From the NCBI RefSeq assembly GCF_000982955.1, contig NZ_KQ058828.1, positions 1 through 64,000 of the forward strand: a stretch of DNA of 64,000 nt, written 5' to 3'. Numbering within the stretch: the first letter of the stretch is position 1; each line of letters opens with the position of its first letter. The notes beneath the pieces are model-generated. The model was given only the letters and a program-made list of their open reading frames with translations, made no database searches and was not told where the DNA came from. The stretch is from Micromonospora sp. HK10. GTDB taxonomy: Bacteria; Actinomycetota; Actinomycetes; Mycobacteriales; Micromonosporaceae. Shown one piece after another: positions 35,901 to 44,612 of this stretch. The translations under genes were made by a program, and so were the position numbers.

Positions 35901-37269
35901 ACCGCACGAATCGGGCGGCGAGGGCGTCCACGCTCTCCCGATCGAACAGCGCGGTGGCGTAGTCCAGCGCACCGTACAGATCGCCGTCGGGGCCGCGGCG
36001 CAGACCCAGGCTGAGGTCGAGCTTGACCGAAGTCGGTGCCACGGCCTCCTCGATCAGCTCCACGTCACCGAAGTCCGGCCTCGTACCGATGCTCTCCTCC
36101 TCGACCAGCAGGAGCGCGGACACCAGTGGGTTGCGGGAAAGGTCGCGATCCGGCTGGACCGCGTCCACCACGCGGTCGAAGGGCAGCTCCTGATGGATCA
36201 GACCGGCACGGACCACCTGCCGCGTCCGGCCGACCAGCTCGGCGAAGGACGGGTCGCCGGCGCAGTCGATCCGCAGGACCAGGGTGTTGATGAACGGCCC
36301 GACGACGTCGGCGCTGCCCGGCCTGGTGCGGCCACTGACCGGGGAGCCGACCGCGATGTCGGTCTGCCGGGTCACCCGAGAGAGCAGGCTGGCGAATCCG
36401 GCGAGCAGCACGACGAACTCGGTGGTCCGGTGTTGCCGCGCGAAGCTGGCCACGCCCTGCCCCACGTCGGCTGGGACGCGGAACAGAGCCCGGGCTCCGG
36501 CAGGGTCGCGCGGGACGCGGCGCGGCCGGTCAGTCGGCAGCTCGAGTTCATCCAGCCCGGCGAGGGTGGCCCGCCACCACTCGACCTCCGCCTTGGCCTG
36601 GTCGCCGTCGAGAAACTGCCGCTCCCGGCGGGCATGGTCACCGTACTGCGCCCCCGGTGGCGGTGGTGCCGGCGTCCCGGCCCGGGCCGCGCGGTAGAGG
36701 CCGGCCAGATCGGCGCAGAGCAGTTCGGTCGACCAGCCGTCACAGGCGATATGGTGCACGTGCATGACGAGGACGTGCTCGTCGTCGCTCAGCTTGGCCA
36801 GTTTGACCCGCCAGACCGGCCCCTCGGCGAGGTCGAACCCGCGACGGGACTCGGCATCGAGCAGCGTGGGCAGGCCGATGTCGTCGGTCACGAGCACCGG
36901 GAGCTCCACCGCGGCGGGCGGGTCGACGACCTGGACCGGCTCGCCGTCGCGGACCTCATACCTGGTACGGAGGATGTGGTGCCGGGCGGCCAGGTCGGTG
37001 AGCGCCCGGCCCAGAGCGGGGACGTCGAGGTGCCCGCGAAGCCGAAGCACCAGCGGTACCAGATACTCGGTGCCGCCCGGGTTGAGTTGCTCCAGAAACC
37101 ACATCCGCCGCTGCGTCGACGACAGGGGGGCGGGCCCGTCGGGCGCGGTCCCGGCCGCGGTGGGCCGCTCACCCCGGACGCCCATGCCGGCCAGGCGCTG
37201 CCGGACGAGACGACGTCGTAGCTCGGCGGCTCGGTCGGCGGCCGTGGCAGGCTGGCTAAGCTCGTTCAT
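29989..37269 (-). CDS. NRPS, C-A-PCP-C-A-PCP-TE (terminal)
   Basis: About 2426 residues in two modules plus thioesterase. C1 has HHIACDG at 172-178. The A1 specificity residues, read by aligning to GrsA, are DVWHFSLVDK, the classical serine code. PCP1 has LGGDSM. C2 has CHVILDG, with the first His replaced by Cys. The A2 residues read D,V,P,S,V,L,H,I,V,K, which I cannot assign. PCP2 has AGGNSL. The TE has AWCGG near residue 2234, so the nucleophile is Cys rather than Ser, and GGN near 2400 where GDH carries the catalytic His. The start overlaps the upstream NRPS by 14 bases. It is the likely last station of the assembly line. Confidence 0.92.
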   Translation of the reverse strand: MNELSQPATAADRAAELRRRLVRQRLAGMGVRGERPTAAGTAPDGPAPLSSTQRRMWFLEQLNPGGTEYLVPLVLRLRGHLDVPALGRALTDLAARHHILRTRYEVRDGEPVQVVDPPAAVELPVLVTDDIGLPTLLDAESRRGFDLAEGPVWRVKLAKLSDDEHVLVMHVHHIACDGWSTELLCADLAGLYRAARAGTPAPPPPGAQYGDHARRERQFLDGDQAKAEVEWWRATLAGLDELELPTDRPRRVPRDPAGARALFRVPADVGQGVASFARQHRTTEFVVLLAGFASLLSRVTRQTDIAVGSPVSGRTRPGSADVVGPFINTLVLRIDCAGDPSFAELVGRTRQVVRAGLIHQELPFDRVVDAVQPDRDLSRNPLVSALLLVEEESIGTRPDFGDVELIEEAVAPTSVKLDLSLGLRRGPDGDLYGALDYATALFDRESVDALAARFVRLLRHAVARPEAPITRLPWLSDDERAWLRRHSTGEARPVSNAALHELIRVRASSDAVAVRAGGRQLSYRDLDERSDALAKLLRSLGVRRGDVVGVCQPRSLELVCTLLAILKAGAGYLPLDPEDPPGRLRSLIADAGASIVVAWPDEAGPFAGAARVVAPDGVGPEEVELPAVGPLDLAYAMFTSGSTGTPKGVMIDHAGIVNRLEWMQAAYRIGPGDRVLQKTPYTFDVSVWEFFWPLMYGATLVMAPPGEHRDVARLDATIRAEAVTHVHFVPSVLDVYLDSVPEGPPSLRHVFCSGEALRTVTARRFVAWSGASLHNLYGPTEASVDVTACAVRPAELAGMVTPGVPIGTPISNMSAYVLDQHLAPVPAGCPGELYLAGVGLARGYLRRPGISAERFVPDPFAADPGRRMYRTGDLVRWRRDGTIEFLGRIDNQVKLHGIRIELGEIEARLAGHPRVAAAAVAVHRSAVDPPQLVGYVVGRRDAEVTAGELRSYLAGLLPAALVPARYVFLAELPLTSSGKVNQRALPAPTSTREVDADYVAPETADQELMASVWAEILGVDRVGATDDFFGLGGDSMRAIRLVGALRDRGVGITVQDLFQHRTVAALTAVAAAAGPPADDSAAAPFSQLSAADRASLPGDVVDAYPVSQVQAGMLYEMMSDARRLPYQNVTLYFIDDGADLSAAALRGAVREVVARHEVLRTSFDLTSYGEPLQLVHADARVEVVVQDLDGLSDAEQTDLIREAAREQRLRPMDIGKAPLWWLYAYRTAPARWTLAWVECHVILDGWSHNSLLRELMDRYTAIRTGKPSPALTAPTRRWADFVAAERDAIANQTSRDYWAGVLAGAQTLRLPQEWGGGSGPAHTVLRPIEADATGVRALALATGVPVKSIFFAAFLKVMSAITPLDRFLCGLVCNGRPEVSGGDKVLGMYLNTVPVPGDRPRGTWRKLIHAATAAETALLPHRRFALPAMRSLAGTTEPLFEAVFNFLDFYLLDGSGVEVTRTDDNSPNEFPLSVTVLPGAVAFTASGDRIRPERLAWLAEAYHRVLGQMLADVDGPASGPVLSAAESNHRAAPAAVPAGLPQTTLHGPFFAQARRTPDAVAVRDDTGELTYASVAARARVLSRRLAAAGVGRSQTVAVCMRRSLALVPVLLGILEAGAAYLPLDPNDPPARLRERIETAGAIMVIADDDLHDRFVGLDPILVTPDVVGPEQPAAEATPADVAYVMFTSGSTGGPKGVLVPHVGAANYAHWLQSQLPVRAGDRVIQKTPYTFDVSVPEFFWPLMYGATVVVPPPDLHLDPDGLAAFITRHRVTHASFVPSMLDVFLDAVETVPDCLRDVVCLGEQLHRSTSQRFRTRSTARMHNHYGPTEASIVCVGHEVRRERHPHAGAVPIGQPVGNMRVHVLDPQLNPVPTGVPGELYLGGIGLAYGYAGRADATAAAFVPDPFGPPGERLYRTGDLVCWLDGDVLEFLGRIDDQVKFAGVRLDPGEIEEVLADHPSVRSAVVTLVVESKRPSLVAYLVRAPGITTVDVDEVRRLARTRLPALLVPSHFIVLDALPLTSSGKLDRRGLPQPGQPSTGKVRTSPRTALEETVARVWQRELDGGPVDVELDFADAGGNSLGAMRIAIRLSRQLEIPISPTEVLLRRTVAGMAAWLAPLLTNTAPDKVLDAPPATQPPNVLSVLDNDPGADLVWFRRRGGDAPVLYCVHPGGGSAHWYQRLTQHLPDWLDVGAFQHPGLRDPARAAASMEELAASYLAELRTSRPTGPYHLFAWCGGAPIGWEMARSLADSGADVTLLLHDPVLQVAEAHVGGGENLRQLVECDDAYAQLEVETDPGQIARLRARTAELLPSIVVEAFHDALDDPDMGEIWPIAVRSWRRQVEARLPYRFSGFSGALHLLACDELAGGTHDSLAGLSFGEYLRHWEKLAQGVTVHRIGGGNVTSMLPPHVAGLGSVVAEVLRPAVPE

Positions 37270-40200
37270 CGTCTTCCCCGAAATCGTCGTGGCCGTCCCG
37301 CAGGAGTGCCGCGACATCGTCATCGGACAATTGGCCGACCTCGGCGATCACCGCATTCGTGATCATCTCGGTTTGCAGGTCGACGGTGGCGGCGTCGAAG
37401 ATCTCGCCGAGCGGCACCGTGACGCCGAACAGGTCCTGCAACCGGGTGTGGACCCGGGTGGCCATCAGCGAGTTGCCACCCAGCTCGAAGAAATCGGCAT
37501 CGTCGTGGATCTCGGTGAGGTCGAGAACCTCGCGCCAGATCCCCCGGATCAGCTCCTCGGTGGTGCGCTCCGCGCCGGAGTCCGGGGCCCGCGCACCCTC
37601 GTCGCCCCCGGTCCCGGCGGTGGTGACGGCCGGCAGCCGGCGCCAGTCGGGCTTTCCGCTCGCGGTCAGCGGGATCTCGGTGAGCGCCGCGACGTGCCGC
37701 GGCACCATGTGGGCGGGGAGCCGTTCGCGCAGGTGGGCGCGCACCTCGTTGCTGGTCGGAGCGGTTGACCCGGCGGGCACGACGTACGCGGCGAGCTCGG
37801 GTGTTCCGTGCGGCTCGACCGCCACCACCACTGCGGCGCGTATCCCGGCATGGGTCAACAGCGCCGCTTCGACCTCGGCGAGTTCGATCCGGAACCCGCT
37901 CACCTTGACCTGGCGGTCGGCCCGGCCGTGGAAGTCCAGCACCCCGTGGTCGGCTCTGCTGACGAGGTCACCGGTGCGGTACATCCGGGACCCGGGAGTC
38001 TCCGCGAACGGGTCGGGCAGAAACCGCTCGGCGGTCAGCGCCGGCTGGCCCAGGTAACCGCGGGCGAGGTTCGGCCCGCCGAGGTAGAGCTCTCCCCGAG
38101 TTCCGGCCGGAACTTCCCGGAGGTTCTCGTCGAGGACATGGCCGACCCGCCCACCGACCTCGGTGCCGATCGGCACGACCGACTCCGGTGCGAGCTGCTC
38201 CGCCGTGCCGGCCGGGACGTCGAACAGCGTCGCCGTGACCACGGCCTCGGTCGGGCCGTAGCAGGCGATGAAGTCACCCGCCAACCCGAGCGCGTACCAG
38301 CGGTGGATGTCCCCGGCGCGCACGACGTCGGTGCCGATGTTGACCACGCGCAGGGTGCGCAGGCGGTGGTCGCCGGGCGCCACCTGGTCGAGGAAGTCCC
38401 GCCACGCGATCGGCGGCAGATCGAGGAAGGTGACCCGGTGGGTCTGGACGTAGTCGGGAAGATCGGCCGGGCTCCACGGTTGCGCCGGCCCGAGGACCAG
38501 GGTCGCCCCCGCGACGATCGAGGCGCCGATGTGTTCGCACACGACGTCGACGAACGGCGGGCTGGTGAGCAGGAGGCGGTCGGCGGCGGTCAGCCCGTAC
38601 CTGGCGGCGGCCCGTTCGCAGTGGCTGAGGTAGGCACGGTGCGAGACCATCACCCCCTTGGGTTCACCCGTCGAACCCGAGGTGTGCACGACGTACGCGA
38701 GCTGGTCGGGTGCGGTCGGCGACGGCTCACCGTCCTGTGCCGAACCGTCCCGCCGCGACCGGCCCGGTATGTCGCGACGGGCGATGTCCTCGCCGGGCAC
38801 CAGGAGGGCCGGCCCGTCCGCCGGTAGGTGGTCGGCGAACCCGGCCGGCGCCACGACGACCGCCGGCCCGATCGCGGCGAGCATGGTGGCGAGCCGCGAC
38901 CGCGGCGAGGAAGGATCCAGCGGAACGAACGCTCCACCTGCCCGCATGACGGCCAGCGCTGCGACGACCAGGTCGGGCGAGCGCGGCAGGCAGACCGCGA
39001 CCGGCGTCTCGGGGCCGACGCCCTCGGCCAGGAGCACGGCGGCCATGGTGTCGACCCGGTCGGTCAGCTCAGCATAGGTCAGCCGCTGCTCGCCCTGTTC
39101 GATCGCGGTCGCGTCGGGTGCGGTCGCCGCGCGTCGCAGGAGCACCTCCGGCAGGGTGGCCGCGGTGAGCGCTCGGACGGTGGTGTGCTGGTCGGCCACG
39201 GCGGCCCGCAGGATGTCCTGGTACTCGCCTATCAGCCGGTTGATCGTCGCCGGGCGGTAGATGTCGGTCGCGAACTCGGCGATGCCGAGGTAGCTTCCGT
39301 CCGGCTCTTCGGTGAGCGTGACCGTCAGGTCGTACATCGCGGTCGGCCAGGGAATGCGGACGGTCGCGAGTTCGTCGTCGTCGGGCAGGTCGGGCAGGTA
39401 GGACGGCCGTTCCGCACCCACCTCGAACATGATCTGGAACAGCGGGTTGCGGGACCGGTCGCGTTTCGCCCGCCGCTCGCTCACCAGCCGGTCGTACGGC
39501 AGATCCTGATGGGCGTATGCCGTGCGCGCGGTGTCCCGGGTGCGCGCCAGCACATCCAGGAAGGTGTCGCCCGCCTCGACCGCCGTCCGCAGCACCAGGA
39601 TGTTCGCGAAGTAGCCGATCACGTTCTCCACGTCGGGCGTCGAGCGCCCGGCCGACGGAGTGCCGATCACCACGTCGTCGGTGCCGGCCGCGCCGGCGAG
39701 CAGGCAGTTGAACGCGGCGAGGAAGGTCATGAACGGCGTCGCCCCCTGCGACCGTCCCATCCGGACCACCGCAGCGGAGACCGTCCGCGGGATCCGGAAC
39801 GCGACCAGCTTCCCTCGCCCCTGCCAGACCTTCGGTCGCGGGTGGTCGCCGGGGAGCTCGGTGGCGGTCGCGCCGTTCAGCCGCTCCCGCCAGTGGGCCA
39901 GTTCCCGCTCGCCGTGCCGGTCCAGCCAGGTCGCCTGCCAGGCGGCGTAGTCGGCGTACTGCACCTTGTGCGTCTCGGCGGCGCCCTGCAGCTCCTGCGC
40001 GAAGATCCGGACGGACGCGCCGTCCCAGGCGATGTGGTGCAGCATGAGGACCAGGAACCGGCGCCCGGCCGCCGTACTGACCAGCCGACCGCGCAGCACG
40101 GGGCCGGCGGCCAGATCGAAGGGACGGCCGGCGAGTTCGAGGATGTCGTCCCCGAGGCCGGCGACGTCCCGCTCGACCTCGGTGATCTCCGGGTCGGCGT

Positions 40201-43200
40201 GCGGATCGACGACCTGCATCGGCTGCCCGTCGACGACCACGTAGCGGGTACGCAGGATCTCGTGTCGGTCGATCACCGTCCGCACGGCAGAGATCACCGA
40301 GGCCAGCGTGGCGTCGCCGGCGACCGGGAACACCGCCGGAACCATCTGCTCCGGGCTGCCCGGACGCAACTGCTCGGCGATCCACATGCGCTGTTGTCCG
40401 GCGGAGAGCGGCAGCGGCCGCCCCCGCGGCACCGGGACCACCTCATGGTCGGCGGTCAGCTGCGCCTGCCCCGGTACCCGCAGCAACGCGGCCTGCGCCT
40501 CCACCGTGGTGGCCACGTAGAGCCGGGACAGCGGGACGGCCGTCCCGAACCGTTTCTGAAGCCGGTTTCCGAGCAGGCCGATCTGCAAGGACTGTCCACC
40601 CAGCGCGAAGAAGTCGTCGTGCACCCCGACCGTCTCGCACGCCAGCAGCGCCGTCCACTCGGCCGCTACCCCCAGCTCGAAGACGTCTCTCGGCGCGACC
40701 CTCTCCTCGGGTGCGGCGGTGGGCAGGTCCCGGTCGAGGAGCGCGCTGCGATCGATCTTGCCGCTGGTGGTCTGTGGCAGCTCGTCGAGCCGGACGAACA
40801 CCGACGGGATCATGGGATCGGGCAGGGTCTGCCGTAGCCGGGCTCGCAGCTCGCCGACCTCCGGTTCACCGTCCGCCACGAAATAGGCCACCAACTGCCG
40901 CCCGCCGTCGGGAAGGGGACGCACGACCACCGCGGCGGCCTCGACCGGCGCGGCGACCAGCGCCCGCTCTATCTCGGCCGGCTCGATCCTCACCCCGTTG
41001 ACCTTCACCTGGTCATCGCGGCGACCGAGGAACTCGAGCACGCCGTCGGGACGACGGCGGACGAGGTCGCCCGTGCGATACATCCGGGCGCCCGGCGGAC
41101 CGAACGGATCGGGCACGAAACGCTCGGCGGTGTGCCCGGGCCGGCCGTGGTAGCCCCGGGCGACCCCGACCCCGCTGGCGAAGAGTTCACCGATCGCACC
41201 GGGTGGCACGGGGTTGCCGTCGCGGTCGAGGACCAGCGTCCGCAGGCCGTCCAGCGGCCCACCGATGGGTACCGGCCCGGCTGTCTGGTCCGGCTGCCAT
41301 TCGTACGCGGTGACGTCGATCGAGCACTCGGTCGGCCCATAGGTGTTGTGGATGGCGACCTCCACCAGCTCGCGCACGCGCGAGCAGAGTTCCCCGGTCA
41401 ACGGCTCGCCGGCGCTGAACAGCAGCCGCAGCGCGCGGCACTCCTGCCAGCCGGGCGCGAGGAGCAGTTGTCGCAGCACCGACGGAACCACCTGTAGGAC
41501 CGTCACCGCCTCACTGGCCACCGCACGGACCATCGCCTCCGGATCGCGCTCCACGCCGGGTGGCGCGATGACCACCGTCCCGCCGCTCACCAGCGGGGAG
41601 AAGATCTCCCACCCGGCCGCGTCGAAGGTCAGTGCGGTCTTCTGCAGCACCCGGTCGGCCGGTCCGAGGCCGAGCCGCCGGACCGGCCACAGCACGCGGT
41701 TGGCGATCCCGCCGTACGTGATCACCACGCCCTTCGGGCGGCCGGTGGATCCGGAGGTGTACATCACGTACGCGGCCAGGTCCGCATGCAGCTCGGGGAG
41801 CGCGGCCCGCGTGCCGTCGTCCGAGACGGTGTCGACACAGAGCGGGGTGATCCCGAGCGCCGCGACCCGCGACGCGTGCTCGGTGGCCGTCACGACCGTC
41901 CGGATGCCGGCCTCGTCAATGATCAGCCGGGTCCGCGCGGCGGGATGGTCCGGGTCGAGCGTGACGTAGCAGGCGCCCAGCCGGCCCACGGCGAGGAGGG
42001 CGCACACCGCGGCCGCGCCGCGAGGCAGGTAGACGCCCACCCGCGACTCCGGGCCGACGCCTTCGCCGCTGAGCCGGGCGGCGAGCGCCTCGACGGCGCG
42101 CTCCAGCTCCGCGTACGTCAGCGATTCGCCCTTGTCGACGAGGGCGGTCGCGTCCGGGGTACGGGCCGCCTGAGCGCGGAAGAGCGTGGGCAGCAGCGGT
42201 ACCTCGTCGGGCGCCGCGGCTGGGGCGACAGCTTCGCCCATCGGGGCCCGCTTGACGTCGAGGGCCGGATCTGCGGCAAGCGTGTCGACGAGGGCGGTGA
42301 ACTGATCCAGCAGTGCGTACGCCGTCTCCTCGCGGAACAGCGCCGTCGAGTACTCCAGTTCGATGCGCAGCCCGCCGCCGACCACCGGGACCACGTGCAG
42401 AGTCACGTCGAGCTGTGACCCCCGCGGAGTGATCGGCAGCGGGGTCGACGTCAGGAGCTGTCGGTTCTCGCCCATCGGCATGTTGAAGCCGACCTGGGCC
42501 AGCGGCGCACGGTTGCGCGGATAACCGGGTCGGACCTCGCGGATCAGCAGGTCGTACGGGACGTTCTGGTGCTTGAGCGCCTCCGACACGCGGTCGCGTA
42601 CCTGCCTGAGCAGGTCCCGGAAGCTGAGCCGGCCGGCCGTGTCGATGCGAATCGCCACCATGTTCACCAACATGCCGACCATGCGCTGCAACTCCGGCCG
42701 GTTGCGCCCGGAGACGGTCGAGCCGATCACCAGGTCGTCCGCACCGGTGTACCGGCGCAGCAGGACCGCGTACGCCGCCAGCATCACCATGTAGGTGGTG
42801 GCACCCTCGGCGCGGGTCAGTGCGCGTACCCGCTCGATCACCGTCGCGCCGAGATCGCGCTGGACGGTGACGCCCGCCAGGCTCCGCTCGGCGGGTCTGA
42901 CGTGGTCGGTCGGCAGGTCGAGGGGGCCGGGTAGATCAGCCAACCGGTTGCGCCAGTAGTCCAGATCGCCGGCGAACGCACCGCTGGTCACCTGAGCGCG
43001 CTGCCAGGCGGCGAAGTCGACGAACCGTACCGGCATGGAGATCCTCGGCAGCGCCCTCGCGAGCTCACTCGCGACCAGGACCAGCGAGGAGGCGTCCATG
43101 ACGATGTGGTGTGCGCCGAGCACGAACATCCGCCGACCGGACGGGGTGGCGAGGACGGCGGCCCGCCACAGCGGTGCGTGGTCGAGCTGGTACGGCTCGA

Positions 43201-43609
43201 GGGCGAAGCGCAGGGCCACGGCGTGCGCCACGGCCGGATCGTCGCTGTCCAGGGCGATCTCTTCGAGCCTGGCGGGCACCGACGGCAGCACCGTCATCCG
43301 GGGTCCGTCGCCGAGGCTGAGCACGGACATCCTCATCGTGTCGTGCCGCGCGACGATCTGGGTCAGCTCGTCCTGGAGCTCGGCGACGGACACCTCATCG
43401 GGGATCCAGTCGGCGGCGATCAGATTGAAGAGCGGGACGTCACCGGCGAGCTCGCCGATCAGCCACACCGCCTCCTGCGCATAGGACAACCGGGCCGGAA
43501 ACTCGCCGTTCCATCGCGGAATGACGTCGACCTTCGCGGGCGCCGCGTCGCCGCCTCTCTTGAGAAGTTGCGCCAGCAGTTGCTGCTTGAGTGGCGACAG
43601 CTCAGCCAT
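37256..43609 (-). CDS. NRPS, C-A-PCP-C-A-PCP
   Basis: 2117 residues in two modules. C1 has HHIVMDA at 167-173, a DA ending often seen when the upstream donor is a ketide or acyl unit. The A1 residues read DAWQFATIDK, close to glutamine codes; ureidoalanine, a glutamine isostere, would fit the local pathway. PCP1 Ser is near 1007 (LGGQSL). C2 has HHIAWDG near 1191. In A2 the segment FVDVVCE puts Val at 235 and Asp at 236, so the Asp that binds the alpha-amino group is displaced, as in beta-amino-acid A domains; the residues read V,D,C,D,V,I,C,V,T,K. PCP2 Ser is near 2047. It overlaps both neighbours by 8 and 14 bases. Confidence 0.92.
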   Translation of the reverse strand: MAELSPLKQQLLAQLLKRGGDAAPAKVDVIPRWNGEFPARLSYAQEAVWLIGELAGDVPLFNLIAADWIPDEVSVAELQDELTQIVARHDTMRMSVLSLGDGPRMTVLPSVPARLEEIALDSDDPAVAHAVALRFALEPYQLDHAPLWRAAVLATPSGRRMFVLGAHHIVMDASSLVLVASELARALPRISMPVRFVDFAAWQRAQVTSGAFAGDLDYWRNRLADLPGPLDLPTDHVRPAERSLAGVTVQRDLGATVIERVRALTRAEGATTYMVMLAAYAVLLRRYTGADDLVIGSTVSGRNRPELQRMVGMLVNMVAIRIDTAGRLSFRDLLRQVRDRVSEALKHQNVPYDLLIREVRPGYPRNRAPLAQVGFNMPMGENRQLLTSTPLPITPRGSQLDVTLHVVPVVGGGLRIELEYSTALFREETAYALLDQFTALVDTLAADPALDVKRAPMGEAVAPAAAPDEVPLLPTLFRAQAARTPDATALVDKGESLTYAELERAVEALAARLSGEGVGPESRVGVYLPRGAAAVCALLAVGRLGACYVTLDPDHPAARTRLIIDEAGIRTVVTATEHASRVAALGITPLCVDTVSDDGTRAALPELHADLAAYVMYTSGSTGRPKGVVITYGGIANRVLWPVRRLGLGPADRVLQKTALTFDAAGWEIFSPLVSGGTVVIAPPGVERDPEAMVRAVASEAVTVLQVVPSVLRQLLLAPGWQECRALRLLFSAGEPLTGELCSRVRELVEVAIHNTYGPTECSIDVTAYEWQPDQTAGPVPIGGPLDGLRTLVLDRDGNPVPPGAIGELFASGVGVARGYHGRPGHTAERFVPDPFGPPGARMYRTGDLVRRRPDGVLEFLGRRDDQVKVNGVRIEPAEIERALVAAPVEAAAVVVRPLPDGGRQLVAYFVADGEPEVGELRARLRQTLPDPMIPSVFVRLDELPQTTSGKIDRSALLDRDLPTAAPEERVAPRDVFELGVAAEWTALLACETVGVHDDFFALGGQSLQIGLLGNRLQKRFGTAVPLSRLYVATTVEAQAALLRVPGQAQLTADHEVVPVPRGRPLPLSAGQQRMWIAEQLRPGSPEQMVPAVFPVAGDATLASVISAVRTVIDRHEILRTRYVVVDGQPMQVVDPHADPEITEVERDVAGLGDDILELAGRPFDLAAGPVLRGRLVSTAAGRRFLVLMLHHIAWDGASVRIFAQELQGAAETHKVQYADYAAWQATWLDRHGERELAHWRERLNGATATELPGDHPRPKVWQGRGKLVAFRIPRTVSAAVVRMGRSQGATPFMTFLAAFNCLLAGAAGTDDVVIGTPSAGRSTPDVENVIGYFANILVLRTAVEAGDTFLDVLARTRDTARTAYAHQDLPYDRLVSERRAKRDRSRNPLFQIMFEVGAERPSYLPDLPDDDELATVRIPWPTAMYDLTVTLTEEPDGSYLGIAEFATDIYRPATINRLIGEYQDILRAAVADQHTTVRALTAATLPEVLLRRAATAPDATAIEQGEQRLTYAELTDRVDTMAAVLLAEGVGPETPVAVCLPRSPDLVVAALAVMRAGGAFVPLDPSSPRSRLATMLAAIGPAVVVAPAGFADHLPADGPALLVPGEDIARRDIPGRSRRDGSAQDGEPSPTAPDQLAYVVHTSGSTGEPKGVMVSHRAYLSHCERAAARYGLTAADRLLLTSPPFVDVVCEHIGASIVAGATLVLGPAQPWSPADLPDYVQTHRVTFLDLPPIAWRDFLDQVAPGDHRLRTLRVVNIGTDVVRAGDIHRWYALGLAGDFIACYGPTEAVVTATLFDVPAGTAEQLAPESVVPIGTEVGGRVGHVLDENLREVPAGTRGELYLGGPNLARGYLGQPALTAERFLPDPFAETPGSRMYRTGDLVSRADHGVLDFHGRADRQVKVSGFRIELAEVEAALLTHAGIRAAVVVAVEPHGTPELAAYVVPAGSTAPTSNEVRAHLRERLPAHMVPRHVAALTEIPLTASGKPDWRRLPAVTTAGTGGDEGARAPDSGAERTTEELIRGIWREVLDLTEIHDDADFFELGGNSLMATRVHTRLQDLFGVTVPLGEIFDAATVDLQTEMITNAVIAEVGQLSDDDVAALLRDGHDDFGEDDERA

Positions 43610-44612
43610 GGCTCTTCTCCCGGGTTGGCAGGAAGTTGTCGACGGTCAGGCCCAGCCCGTGTGCCCCGGCGGCGGCGACGACCAGTCGGGCGACGGCCAG
43701 GTCGAGGATGCCCAGCCCGAACGGTGACACGACGGTGACCCGGGAGAGGTCGCGATCCGTGACGTCCGGCCGCGTCGCCAGCTCACCGATCGTCGCGGAC
43801 ACGAATTCGCGATGCCCCACTCGCTGTTCGGCGAGGTGCACGGAGGTCGCGGCACGGAATACGTGGTCGATGTCGTCGACGACGTTGTCCGCGGCCACGA
43901 CGGCTTCCGGAAGCACGTCACGCAACGAGATGTGCAGCACCAGCGTCCCCGGTCGGAGTCCGCGCGTGTCGAGGTGCGGGTGTTGGGCGTTCGTGGCGAT
44001 GCTGGTCAGGGTGTTTTTCGCCAGCGCGGTCGGCAGATCTCGTGCCACGCGCACGTCGAGCTCGGGCAACTGCGCAGCGCACCGCTCGCGCAGCAGTTCG
44101 GCCCGCTCCGCCCGGGTGTCGTAGGCCGTGACCTGGGTCAGGCCGGGGAGGACGTGCGGCAGGAAGCGCAGGACCGCGAAGTTGATCACTCCGCAGCCGA
44201 TCACCGTCACCCCGTTGCTGTCCGTGGCCGCGGGAAGCAGCCTGGCCGCCAGGGCGGCGCTGGCCGCGGTCCGCCACGCCGAGATCGTGGAGGCTTCGAG
44301 GAACGCCAGCGGATGCCCGGTGTCGAGGCTGTTGAGGATCATGGCGGCGGAGGCCCGCTGGAGGCCGTGCTCGATGTTCGCGGGGAATGACGAGATCCAC
44401 TTGATTCCGGCCGTCGGCCGGGCGCCCCCGAGGTACGCGGGCAGCGCGATGATGCGGTTGCGCTGGTCGTCCGGGAACCTGAGGAAGACGGAGTGCGGCA
44501 GCGACGATTCGGCGTTCGCATGCGCGACGTAGGCGTCCTGGACCGCCTGCAGGACGTCGCGTTCCTGCCCGCGCAGGACGGCTTCCACATCACCGTGGGT
44601 GAGAATCAACAT
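43602..44612 (-). CDS. SbnB-like ornithine cyclodeaminase-family dehydrogenase
   Basis: 336 residues, the usual SbnB length, with a Rossmann motif (VTVIGCGVINFAVLRF) near 130 and a substrate region GIKWISSFPANIEHGLQRA of the ornithine cyclodeaminase/mu-crystallin family. SbnB oxidises N-(2-amino-2-carboxyethyl)-L-glutamate with NAD to release L-2,3-diaminopropionate and 2-oxoglutarate. The presence of an SbnA-like gene in the same cluster favours this over proline-forming cyclodeaminase. The ATG at 44612 overlaps the LanB-like gene by 7 bases, and its stop overlaps the next NRPS by 8. Confidence 0.87.
   Translation of the reverse strand: MLILTHGDVEAVLRGQERDVLQAVQDAYVAHANAESSLPHSVFLRFPDDQRNRIIALPAYLGGARPTAGIKWISSFPANIEHGLQRASAAMILNSLDTGHPLAFLEASTISAWRTAASAALAARLLPAATDSNGVTVIGCGVINFAVLRFLPHVLPGLTQVTAYDTRAERAELLRERCAAQLPELDVRVARDLPTALAKNTLTSIATNAQHPHLDTRGLRPGTLVLHISLRDVLPEAVVAADNVVDDIDHVFRAATSVHLAEQRVGHREFVSATIGELATRPDVTDRDLSRVTVVSPFGLGILDLAVARLVVAAAGAHGLGLTVDNFLPTREKSHG

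Noticed and set aside
23584-37221. Very long open frames on the plus strand opposite the PKS and NRPS genes (about 1780 and 1940 residues)
   Set aside because: They are low-complexity Arg/Gly/Val/Asp-rich readings that mirror codon bias of the GC-rich genes on the other strand. No domains are visible.
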